A DNA stretch of 18,390 nucleotides from JABCZZ01 sp964454545. GTDB lineage: Bacteria > Pseudomonadota > Alphaproteobacteria > Rickettsiales > JABCZZ01. Under the pieces are notes generated by a model. That model was given only the letters and a program-made list of their open reading frames with translations. It searched no databases and had not been told where the DNA came from. Position numbers and translations under genes: made by a program. Shown in pieces: positions 7,800 through 14,682 of the stretch. Every line of letters starts with the position of its first letter. The first letter of the stretch is position 1. Where the stretch lies: assembly GCA_964454545.1 (NCBI GenBank), contig CAYVTI010000043.1, forward strand, positions 1-18,390, read 5' to 3'.

Positions 7800-9413
7800 T
7801 CACATCCTGAAAACACCGAACCGCGTATCTTCAATCGGCGCGTTAAGGCTTGCCGCGATGGCAAGGCCAAGCACATCGCGCGTGGAGACGGGGTCGATGA
7901 TGCCGTCATCCCACAGCCGTGCCGTGCTGTAATAAGCGCTACTCTCCCTGGCATATTTTTCCAATAAGGGCTGACGGATGGCGTCGAGTTCCTTTGCCGT
8001 CGGCTTCCTGCCTTCCTTCTCCATTGCATCCTGACGCACGCGGGTCAGCACGTCGGCTGCCTGCTCGCCGCCCATCACGGAAATGCGCGCATTCGGCCAC
8101 ATCCAGAGGAAGCGCGGATCGTATGCACGCCCGCACATGCCGTAATTGCCCGCGCCGAACGAACCGCCGATCACGACGGTGAATTTGGGCACCTGCGCGT
8201 TGCTTACCGCCATCACCATTTTGGCTCCGTGACGGGCGATGCCTTCGGCTTCATATTTTTTTCCGACCATGAACCCGGTGATGTTCTGCAGGAACACCAG
8301 CGGAATTTTGCGCTGGGCGCAGAGTTCGATGAAGTGCGTGGCCTTGATGGCCGACTCGGAAAAAAGAATCCCATTATTGGCGACGATGCCCACCTGTGAT
8401 CCGTGAATGGACGCAAACCCGCAGACGATAGTGGTGCCGTAGCGTTTCTTGAATTCGTGGAAATTAGAGCCGTCCACGATGCGCGCGATGATCTCGCGCA
8501 CGTCGAACGGAACGCGTGTCGATTCCTTCGGCAGTATGCCGTAGATATCCTCCGCCGGATATGCAGGTTCTTCATAAGGTGTGGTGTTGCGCTGGACGGC
8601 GGTTTTCCAGCTGAGATTGGCGACAATCTCGCGCACGGTGGCAAGCGCTTCTTCTTCATTGGCTGCGAAATGATCGGCAACGCCGGATTGCGCGGTGTGA
8701 ACATCCGCGCCACCGAGTTCTTCAGCGGTGACATCCTCGCCCGTGGCAGCTTTTACGAGCGGCGGCCCGGCAAGGAAAATTGTCCCGTTGCCTTTGACAA
8801 TGACGCTTTCGTCGCACATCGCCGGAACATAAGCGCCACCTGCGGTGCAGGAGCCCAACACGGCGGCAATCTGTGGAATGCCTGCTGCCGACATGCGCGC
8901 CTGGTTGAAGAATATGCGGCCAAAATGATCGCGATCGGGAAACACTTCATCCTGCATCGGCAGGAATGCGCCGCCTGAATCGACGAGATAAATGCACGGC
9001 AGGCGGTTCTGCATGGCGATATCCTGCGCGCGCAGGTGTTTTTTTACGGTGAGCGGAAAATAGGTGCCGCCTTTCACCGTCGCATCATTGGCGACAAACA
9101 GACACTCATTGCCATGCACCCTGCCAATGCCTGTGACTATGCCTGCCGATGGTACTGCGCCTTCGCTTTCATATATGCCGTGCGCAGCCAGAGATGAGAG
9201 TTCAAGAAATGGCGAACCGGGATCGAGAATACGCGCGATACGCTCACGCGGCAGCAATTTCTTGCGCGAATGATGGCGTTCTACCGCCTTCGCCCCGCCC
9301 CCCTGTTTTGCTGTATCGATATGCTTCGCAAGCCCGGCAGCAAGCTCCTTATGGTAAGATGCGTTGCCGCCAAATTCCCTGGCCTTGGTATCCACACGGG
9401 TGGGTAAACGCAT
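7800..9413 (-). CDS. liuB: Methylcrotonyl-CoA carboxylase beta subunit (carboxyltransferase)
   Basis: This 537-residue protein transfers the carboxyl group from carboxybiotin to 3-methylcrotonyl-CoA, giving 3-methylglutaconyl-CoA. It has the two crotonase-like carboxyltransferase halves. The N-terminal half includes RKKLLPRERI, GGTYFPLTVKKHLRAQ, YLVDSGGAFLPMQDEVFPD and GSCTAGGAYVPAM. The C-terminal half includes NNGILFSESAIKATHFI, QNITGFMVG and GGSFGAGNYGMCGRAYDPRF followed by MWPNARISVMGGEQAA. These are characteristic of MCC and geranyl-CoA carboxyltransferases and unlike the propionyl-CoA type. HMG-CoA lyase and a LiuC-type hydratase nearby favour methylcrotonyl-CoA. The ATG at 9413 follows the aldehyde dehydrogenase stop by five bases. 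The full family length is present with no breaks. Confidence 0.93.
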   Translation of the reverse strand: MRLPTRVDTKAREFGGNASYHKELAAGLAKHIDTAKQGGGAKAVERHHSRKKLLPRERIARILDPGSPFLELSSLAAHGIYESEGAVPSAGIVTGIGRVHGNECLFVANDATVKGGTYFPLTVKKHLRAQDIAMQNRLPCIYLVDSGGAFLPMQDEVFPDRDHFGRIFFNQARMSAAGIPQIAAVLGSCTAGGAYVPAMCDESVIVKGNGTIFLAGPPLVKAATGEDVTAEELGGADVHTAQSGVADHFAANEEEALATVREIVANLSWKTAVQRNTTPYEEPAYPAEDIYGILPKESTRVPFDVREIIARIVDGSNFHEFKKRYGTTIVCGFASIHGSQVGIVANNGILFSESAIKATHFIELCAQRKIPLVFLQNITGFMVGKKYEAEGIARHGAKMVMAVSNAQVPKFTVVIGGSFGAGNYGMCGRAYDPRFLWMWPNARISVMGGEQAADVLTRVRQDAMEKEGRKPTAKELDAIRQPLLEKYARESSAYYSTARLWDDGIIDPVSTRDVLGLAIAASLNAPIEDTRFGVFRM

Positions 9414-9418
9414 ATGGT

Positions 9419-10978
9419 CTAAAAGAACCCCAGCGCCTTCGGGCTGTAGCTTGTCAGCACGTTTTTGGTCTGCTGGAAATGCGCCAGCATCATGCGGTGG
9501 TTTTCACGCCCGATGCCCGACTGCTTGTAGCCGCCGAACGCAGCATGCGTCGGATAAAGATGGTATGCATTGACCCATACACGGCCTGCCTTAATTGCAC
9601 GCGATGTGCGGTAGGCGGTGTTGAGATCGCGCGTCCATACCCCGGCGGTGAGGCCGTAAGTCGTGTCGTTGGCGATGCGGATGGCATCGTCAAAGTCCTT
9701 GAACCTGGTGACGGAAAGCACGGGGCCAAAAATTTCCTCCTGAAATATCCGCATGGAGTTGTTGCCCTCAAAAACGGTTGGCTTCACATAGTAACCATTC
9801 TCGAGTTCTCCTCCCAATTTCGGGCGTTCACCTCCGGTGCGCACTTTGGCCCCCTCCTTCTTACCAATATCAATGTAGGAAAGCACCTTGTCAAACTGTG
9901 CCTTGGAAGCTTGCGGCCCCATCATGGTGGTCAGCTCAAAAGGATTGCCGACAGAGATCTTCTCCACGCGCGCCGTCGCTTTCTCCATGAATTTATCGTA
10001 AATCTTCTCATGCACCAGCGCACGGGTCGGCGAGGTGCAGACTTCGCCTTTATTAAGGGCGAACATGGCAATTCCTTCCAGCGCCTTATCGGCGAAATCG
10101 TCATCCGCCGCGAACACATCCGGGAAGAATATGTTCGGCGATTTGCCTCCAAGTTCCAGCGTCACCGGAACAATATTCTGCGACGCATATTGCATGATCA
10201 GCTTGCCGGTCGAGGTGCCGCCGGTGAAGGTGAGCTTGCCAATGCGCGGGCTGGTAGCAAGCGCCTTTCCGGCCTCGGAACCGTGGCCGTGCACGACGTT
10301 GATAACGCCGGGCGGCACGATATCCGCGATCAGTTCGACGAACAACATAATTGACAGCGGTGATTCAGATGCAGGTTTAATCACAATGGTATTACCCGCA
10401 GCCAGCGCCGGAGCGGTTTTCCATGCCGTCAGCACCAGCGGGAAGTTCCACGGAATGATTGCACCGACGACGCCTACCGGCTCATGGAAGTGATAGGCCA
10501 CAGTGTCATTGTCGATCTGCGAAGTGGAGCTGTCGTCCGTGCGGCAGGCGGCAGCGAAATAGCGGAAATGATCAATGACCATCGGCATATCACCTGCCAT
10601 GGCTTCGCGCAAAGGCTTGCCCATATCAATCGATTCGGCAAGCGCCAGTTTTTCGATATTCTGCTCTACGCGATCGGCTATCTTGTTGAGGATGAGCGCG
10701 CGCTGCGCCGGAGGCATGATGCCCCAGCTCTCCGCCGCTTTGTGCGCTGCATCAAGCGCTCTTTCCACGTCCTTTTCATTGGAACGCGCAGCCTTACAAA
10801 ATGCCTGGCCTGTAACCGGGCTGATGCTGTCGAAATATTCGCCACTCAGCGGCTCGACCATTTTATTGTTGATCCAGTTGCCGTATTTTTCCTTGAGTTG
10901 CAATTTGCTTTTTACCTGCTCGAGTAGGCCGTGTCCCATGTCATGCTCCGTTGGTTTGTGTTTCTGTGCTATAGCCAT
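9419..10978 (-). CDS. NAD(P)-dependent aldehyde dehydrogenase (AldB/ExaC-like)
   Basis: This 519-residue enzyme should oxidise an aldehyde to its acid. It has PWNFPL (Asn178), KPASESP (Lys201, cofactor), FTGGTSTGK, LELGGKSP (general base Glu275), NKGEVCTSPTR (nucleophile Cys314) and EEIFGPVLSV. The HLYPTHAAFGGYKQSGIGRE segment and the GEVCT motif resemble the acetaldehyde/short-chain aldehyde dehydrogenases AldB and ExaC. The ATG at 10978 sits five bases after a perfect AGGAGG (10984-10989); a GTG six bases upstream would put that site inside the gene. It lies 71 bp after the acyl-CoA dehydrogenase and 5 bp before the carboxylase beta gene. Beside a keto acid decarboxylase and an acyl-CoA synthetase, isovaleraldehyde is a plausible substrate (inference); acetaldehyde or phenylacetaldehyde are alternatives. 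Confidence 0.9.
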   Translation of the reverse strand: MAIAQKHKPTEHDMGHGLLEQVKSKLQLKEKYGNWINNKMVEPLSGEYFDSISPVTGQAFCKAARSNEKDVERALDAAHKAAESWGIMPPAQRALILNKIADRVEQNIEKLALAESIDMGKPLREAMAGDMPMVIDHFRYFAAACRTDDSSTSQIDNDTVAYHFHEPVGVVGAIIPWNFPLVLTAWKTAPALAAGNTIVIKPASESPLSIMLFVELIADIVPPGVINVVHGHGSEAGKALATSPRIGKLTFTGGTSTGKLIMQYASQNIVPVTLELGGKSPNIFFPDVFAADDDFADKALEGIAMFALNKGEVCTSPTRALVHEKIYDKFMEKATARVEKISVGNPFELTTMMGPQASKAQFDKVLSYIDIGKKEGAKVRTGGERPKLGGELENGYYVKPTVFEGNNSMRIFQEEIFGPVLSVTRFKDFDDAIRIANDTTYGLTAGVWTRDLNTAYRTSRAIKAGRVWVNAYHLYPTHAAFGGYKQSGIGRENHRMMLAHFQQTKNVLTSYSPKALGFF

Positions 10979-11049
10979 AACCACCTCCTGCTGGAATTGA
11001 AAAATCAGTTAAGAATAGACCCACCCCCTGTGTTTGGCAACCCGAAAAG

Positions 11050-12204
11050 CTAGTCCGAACAGCCGATGCGCCGTGAGATGATAAGGCGCTGGATTTCCGA
11101 AGTGCCCTCACCGATACGCAACAGCCGGTGATCGCGCCAGAAGCGTTCCACGTCGTATTCCTCCATCAGCCCGTAGCCGCCGTGGATCTGCACCGCCATG
11201 TCCGTCACTTCGCCTGCGATTTCGGAACTATAAAGCTTGGCAATCGCAGCTTCCTTGGTAAACGGCTTGCCGGAATCCGCACGCGCGCACACCTGATAAA
11301 GGTAATTGCGTGCCAGCTCGATTTTCATATGCATGTCGGCAAGCGCAAAAGCGATCGACTGAAACTGGGCGATAGGCTGATTGAACTGGCGGCGTTCTTT
11401 GGCATACGCAAGCGCCTTTTCATAAGCTCCCTGCGCGCAGCCGACACCCATTGAGGCAATACCTATCTTGCCACGATCCAGCGTAGCCAGCATTTGTTTG
11501 GAACCGTCTCCCTGCCTGCCCAGCATATTGGCATCGGGTACGAATACGTCCTCGAAATAAAGCTCCGACGTATCGGATGCGCGCCACATCAGCTTGCCGT
11601 GCATGGCGCGCGCCGTAAATCCCCTGGTGCCGCGCTCGACGATGAAACAGGAAAGCTCCGGATTTCCCTTACTTTTCTCGCCCGTCACCGCTTGCACGGT
11701 AACGCCTGCATTCATAGTGCTTGCGCCATTGGTGATAAAGATCTTGGAGCCGTTTATTATCCAGCCGCCATCCACTTTCTTTGCCGTGGTCTTGCTACCG
11801 CGCGAATCCGAACCGGCACCCGGTTCCGTGAGGCCGAATGCCCACAATTTCTCGCCGGTGCAGAGTTGCGGCAAATATTTTTTACGTTGCACTTCGTTAC
11901 CGAAATAATAAAGCGGCCCGATGCCTAATGAATTATGCGCGGTGATGGTTGCTGCCTGCGATCCGTCTACGCGGGCAATCTCCTCACAGGCAACGGCATA
12001 GGCGAGGTAATCCATGCAGTGACCGCCATAATTTTCAGGAACAATGATGCCGAACAGGCCGATCCCGCCCATCTTGCGTGTGAGCTCCTCGGAAAATTTC
12101 TCCTGCTTATCAAGTCCGCGGACAACCGGGGCGATTTCGCTTTCAGCAAACCTGCGTATCGAATCGCGCAGGATGATGTGGGTTTCTGACAGGTTGAAGT
12201 CCAT
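11050..12204 (-). CDS. Acyl-CoA dehydrogenase (short/branched-chain type)
   Basis: This 384-residue FAD enzyme is full length for the family and should introduce a 2,3-double bond into a short or branched acyl-CoA, passing electrons to an electron-transfer flavoprotein that is not in this window. It shows WAFGLTEPGAGSDSRG (121-136), KIFITNG (154-160), HGKLMWRASDTSEL, KERRQFNQPIAQFQ (269-282), QIHGGYG (339-345) and GEGTSEIQR (365-373). Glu366 occupies the catalytic-base position of butyryl- and medium-chain acyl-CoA dehydrogenases. Isovaleryl-CoA dehydrogenases have Ala there and a catalytic Glu in the helix aligned with Gly245 (LDRGKIG). By context it should make 3-methylcrotonyl-CoA, but by residues it looks like a butyryl/2-methylbutyryl type, similar in setting to Bacillus YngJ. 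The ATG at 12204 is preceded by AAGGAAAAGGA. Confidence 0.9.
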   Translation of the reverse strand: MDFNLSETHIILRDSIRRFAESEIAPVVRGLDKQEKFSEELTRKMGGIGLFGIIVPENYGGHCMDYLAYAVACEEIARVDGSQAATITAHNSLGIGPLYYFGNEVQRKKYLPQLCTGEKLWAFGLTEPGAGSDSRGSKTTAKKVDGGWIINGSKIFITNGASTMNAGVTVQAVTGEKSKGNPELSCFIVERGTRGFTARAMHGKLMWRASDTSELYFEDVFVPDANMLGRQGDGSKQMLATLDRGKIGIASMGVGCAQGAYEKALAYAKERRQFNQPIAQFQSIAFALADMHMKIELARNYLYQVCARADSGKPFTKEAAIAKLYSSEIAGEVTDMAVQIHGGYGLMEEYDVERFWRDHRLLRIGEGTSEIQRLIISRRIGCSD

Positions 12205-12243
12205 AGTGGATTCCTTTTCCTTATATAGTTATAAAACAATTAT

Positions 12244-12271
12244 TGTCATGCCAGCGAAAGCTGGCATGACA
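12244..12271. repeat. Perfect 12-bp inverted repeat with GAAA loop (VMPAxAGMT-type palindrome)
   Basis: TGTCATGCCAGC at 12244-12255 and GCTGGCATGACA at 12260-12271 are perfectly complementary around GAAA. One strand reads VMPAKAGMT and the other VMPAFAGMT, a well-known spurious-peptide signature of dispersed palindromes in proteobacterial genomes. It lies in the 230-bp gap between the synthetase and dehydrogenase genes. On the minus strand it is followed by a moderately T-rich stretch (ATAATTGTTTTATAA), so it could also attenuate or terminate transcription or protect an mRNA end. The rest of the gap shows only a 12-bp palindrome, ATGTAATTACAT, at 12374-12385. Confidence 0.75.
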
Positions 12272-12434
12272 GGAATATTTATTTCCAAATCTTTTCTCAT
12301 GTAAGCCTCTTTCTTTTCTTCAAACTTGCGATTATCTCTCTTTTTTTAACAGAAACCCAATAATTCACACCAGATGTAATTACATTCCTAGCCCAAATGC
12401 ACCACACAATCCTATAATAATAGTTGTTTCCATT

Positions 12435-14111
12435 TCAGGCCGTTTCCTGTTCCTTAAGCCCAAGCTCGCTGCACATCTGCTCGCGCATCTTGAATTTCTG
12501 GATTTTTCCGCTCACGGTGGTCGGGAATTCGGAGACGAATTTCACGTAGCGCGGCACCTTGTAATAAGCGAGGTTCTTCTTGCAGAAAGCAAGTATTTCC
12601 TCTTCGTTGACCTGCTTGCCGTGATGCGCCTGTATCCACACGCAGAGCGCCTCGCCGTATTTGGCATCCGGCACGCCAAACACGGCAGCTTGCGAAACCG
12701 AGGGATGGGTGAAGAGCAGCTCTTCAATTTCACGCGGATAGATATTCTCGCCGCCGCGTATCACCATATCCTTGAGCCGCCCGGTTATCTTATAGCAGCC
12801 GTCTGGCCTGCGGATTGCCAGATCGCCCGTATGCACCCAACCGCCTTCATCTATGGTCTGGGCAGTGGCTTCCGGATCATTATAATATCCAATCATCGCG
12901 CCGTGGCCACGCGCGCAGAGCTCACCCTGCCGATTGTCGCCTACTTTCTGGTTGGTCTGCGGATCGCGAATTTCGATTTCCACGCCCGGCAATGCGGAGC
13001 CGACGGTTTCCACCCGCAACTCTATCGGATCATGAACGCTGCTTTGCGTGAGCACCGGCGAGGTTTCCGTCTGGCCATAGGCGATCGTGATGTCGCGACA
13101 GCCCATGATATCGATCACCTTGCGCATGACTTCAATCGGGCATGGGCTTCCCGCCATGATGCCACTGCGCAGGGACTTCAGGTTACGGCCGCTGAAACTT
13201 GCATCGTCCAGCATGGCAACGAACATTGTCGGCACACCGTACACCGTCGTGCAACGTTCCCTCTCAATAGCCTGAAGCGTCGCTGAGGGATTGAAATATT
13301 CGGCGGGGATGACCATCGCCGCGCCGCGCGTCACCGCGCCGAGCGATCCCATGACGCAGCCGAAACAATGATAGAACGGCACGGGGATGCACATGCGATC
13401 CTGCCCGGTGATGTTCTGGCAGCCGGTGACGTACCATGCGTTCATCAGGATATTGCGGTGCGAGAGCATGGCGGCCTTGGGAAATCCCGTGGTACCGGAT
13501 GTATATTGAATATTAATCGGATCGGAAGGTTCCAGCCTTACAGCAATTTCCTTTAATTGTGAATCTGGAACAGAACGCCCTGCTTCAATCATTTCCTGCC
13601 AGGGAAGATAATGTTCCGGCGCATTCGGTTTGGCAGCGATGACATGACGCAATTTGGGAAAAGACGGGCATTTTATGGCGCCATGCCTTGCCTCTGCAAT
13701 CTGGGGACAGGCTTCGGCGAAAATCGCGTAATAGTCAGACGTCTTGAAACTGTCAGTCAGGAACAGTGCGACGATGTCGCTCTGCTCTATGGTGTAACAC
13801 AGTTCGAACGGACGGTAGGCGGGATTGATCGTCACCAGCACCACGCCTATGCTCGCTGCGCCATATTGCAGCAATACCCATTCGGGGATGTTGGTCGCCC
13901 AAATGCCGACATGTTCTCCCGGCTTTATGCCAAGCTCAAGCAGCCCTTTCGCCACATTTTGCACCGCAGCATGAAACCCAGCATAGTTCATGCGGACGTT
14001 ATTCTGTGGAAACACTATGGCAGGACGCTCCGCGAAACGGCGCGCCGTCTCATCAAGCACTGCGCCTATCGTCAGGCCGTCTACCCACGGCGGTGATTGC
14101 AGGTTGGACAT
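12435..14111 (-). CDS. AMP-forming acyl-CoA synthetase (ACSF2/YngI-like)
   Basis: This 558-residue ANL-superfamily enzyme activates a carboxylic acid to its CoA thioester through an acyl-adenylate. The core motifs are intact: phosphate-binding YTSGTTGFPK (203-212), YGQTETSP (345-352), HTGD (427-430), the hinge motif beginning GRLKDMVIRGGENIYP (444-459), and PTTVSGKIQK with catalytic Lys536. The NIPEW, VPFYHCFGCVMG and GYYNDPEAT segments resemble ACSF2/YngI and other medium- or branched-chain synthetases rather than acetyl-CoA synthetase. The ATG at 14111 was preferred over a TTG six bases upstream; the ribosome site is weak. It is the first gene of the minus-strand catabolic block. A 230-bp gap with a palindrome follows, so the downstream genes may have a second promoter. 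Isovalerate is a plausible substrate (inference). Confidence 0.9.
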   Translation of the reverse strand: MSNLQSPPWVDGLTIGAVLDETARRFAERPAIVFPQNNVRMNYAGFHAAVQNVAKGLLELGIKPGEHVGIWATNIPEWVLLQYGAASIGVVLVTINPAYRPFELCYTIEQSDIVALFLTDSFKTSDYYAIFAEACPQIAEARHGAIKCPSFPKLRHVIAAKPNAPEHYLPWQEMIEAGRSVPDSQLKEIAVRLEPSDPINIQYTSGTTGFPKAAMLSHRNILMNAWYVTGCQNITGQDRMCIPVPFYHCFGCVMGSLGAVTRGAAMVIPAEYFNPSATLQAIERERCTTVYGVPTMFVAMLDDASFSGRNLKSLRSGIMAGSPCPIEVMRKVIDIMGCRDITIAYGQTETSPVLTQSSVHDPIELRVETVGSALPGVEIEIRDPQTNQKVGDNRQGELCARGHGAMIGYYNDPEATAQTIDEGGWVHTGDLAIRRPDGCYKITGRLKDMVIRGGENIYPREIEELLFTHPSVSQAAVFGVPDAKYGEALCVWIQAHHGKQVNEEEILAFCKKNLAYYKVPRYVKFVSEFPTTVSGKIQKFKMREQMCSELGLKEQETA

Positions 14112-14145
14112 AATCAACCCAGAAATAATTAACGCTTAGTGATAT

Positions 14146-14174
14146 TTTATATAATGAGTCATATACCCTCGCAA
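14146..14174 (-). promoter_or_regulatory. Candidate promoter of the catabolic operon (TTGCGA-17-TATAAA)
   Basis: On the minus strand, TTGCGA (14174-14169) and TATAAA (14151-14146) are separated by exactly 17 bp. This would start transcription near 14140, about 28 bases before the synthetase ATG. The -35 end directly abuts the 23-bp dyad. It is predicted from hexamers only. Confidence 0.4.
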
Positions 14175-14197
14175 TTCAAAAGTTGACAACATTTGAA
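14175..14197. promoter_or_regulatory. 23-bp interrupted dyad, candidate operator between divergent genes
   Basis: TTCAAA-n-GTTG-n-CAAC-n-TTTGAA is symmetric at all 20 specified positions; only the centre and two flanking single bases break it. It covers the -35 hexamer of the MaoC promoter and touches the -35 of the operon promoter, so one dimeric regulator could control both directions. The half-site TTCAAA/TTTGAA recalls operators of TetR-family fatty-acid regulators such as PsrA, but no regulator gene is present here and the binding protein is unknown. Confidence 0.5.
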
Positions 14198-14213
14198 ACG
14201 CGGCCACTATATT
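14183..14213 (+). promoter_or_regulatory. Candidate promoter of the MaoC gene, probably giving a leaderless mRNA
   Basis: A consensus -35 TTGACA (14183-14188) is followed by CTATATT (14207-14213), a spacing of 18-19 bp depending on register. The expected start site falls at about 14218-14221, on or beside the ATG at 14218. No Shine-Dalgarno sequence is present, in keeping with a leaderless transcript. Confidence 0.45.
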
Positions 14214-14217
14214 AGGC

Positions 14218-14682
14218 ATGAATAAGGAACTTTATTACGAAGATTTCGAGATCGGGCAGCAGTTCAAAAGCGATCGCAGCCATACGATCACCAGGGACAA
14301 TGCCATCGCCTTTGCCAGGATGTACGACCCACAGTTGCAGCATATCGATGAGGAAGCCGCGAAGAATACCCTGTTCGGCAAGCTGATCGTGAGCGGCTGG
14401 CAGACGGCGGCGGTCACCATGCGCCTAAAAACGGAAACCGAGCTGTTCCATGTCGCAAACGGGCTGGTCGGCATGGGGCTGGAAAGCGTGCGCTGGCCGC
14501 GCCCAACCTTTCCCGGTGACAGCCTGCGCATCATGATAACCGTCATCGACAAGCGTCCTTCCACTTCCCGCCCTGACAAGGGCATCGTCAAATACAAGGT
14601 GGAAACGTTTAACCAGAGGAACGAGATGGCGATGGAAATGGAGACCGCGGTTATCGTGCCACGGCGGTCGCCTGCGAGATAG
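14218..14682 (+). CDS. MaoC-like dehydratase / (R)-specific enoyl-CoA hydratase family protein
   Basis: This 154-residue protein has a single hot-dog MaoC domain. It begins with LYYEDFEIGQQF, and its hydratase-2 motif contains ARMYDPQLQHIDEEAA, with the likely catalytic pair Asp37 and His42, followed by FGKLIVSGWQTAA and GLESVRWPRPTFPGDSL. Members hydrate trans-2-enoyl-CoA to (R)-3-hydroxyacyl-CoA, but many have no assigned substrate. The next in-frame Met is at residue 36, inside the catalytic motif, so the ATG at 14218 must be the start even though no ribosome site precedes it. It is divergent from the acyl-CoA synthetase with 106 bp between starts, which suggests shared regulation with the catabolic genes. 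Its 3' end overlaps the convergent membrane-protein gene by 32 bp. Confidence 0.85.
   Translation: MNKELYYEDFEIGQQFKSDRSHTITRDNAIAFARMYDPQLQHIDEEAAKNTLFGKLIVSGWQTAAVTMRLKTETELFHVANGLVGMGLESVRWPRPTFPGDSLRIMITVIDKRPSTSRPDKGIVKYKVETFNQRNEMAMEMETAVIVPRRSPAR

Noticed and set aside
7800..9413. Geranyl-CoA carboxylase (atu pathway) instead of methylcrotonyl-CoA carboxylase
   Set aside because: The carboxyltransferase motifs fit either, but HMG-CoA lyase and a LiuC-type hydratase in the same operon favour the leucine pathway, and no atu-specific genes are seen.
9149..10354. 401-codon plus-strand open frame
   Set aside because: It lies opposite the aldehyde dehydrogenase and carboxyltransferase genes, shows no recognisable domain and is rich in Arg and His, as expected for an antisense frame.
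12205..12310. Reading frames containing VMPAKAGMT or VMPAFAGMT
   Set aside because: These are the known spurious translations of a dispersed palindromic repeat, not genes.
12380..12433. 17-codon minus-strand frame (METTIIIGLCGAFGLGM) one base after the synthetase stop
   Set aside because: It is hydrophobic and tantalisingly placed, but very short, with no good ribosome site. It may be a gene remnant or chance; not enough to call.
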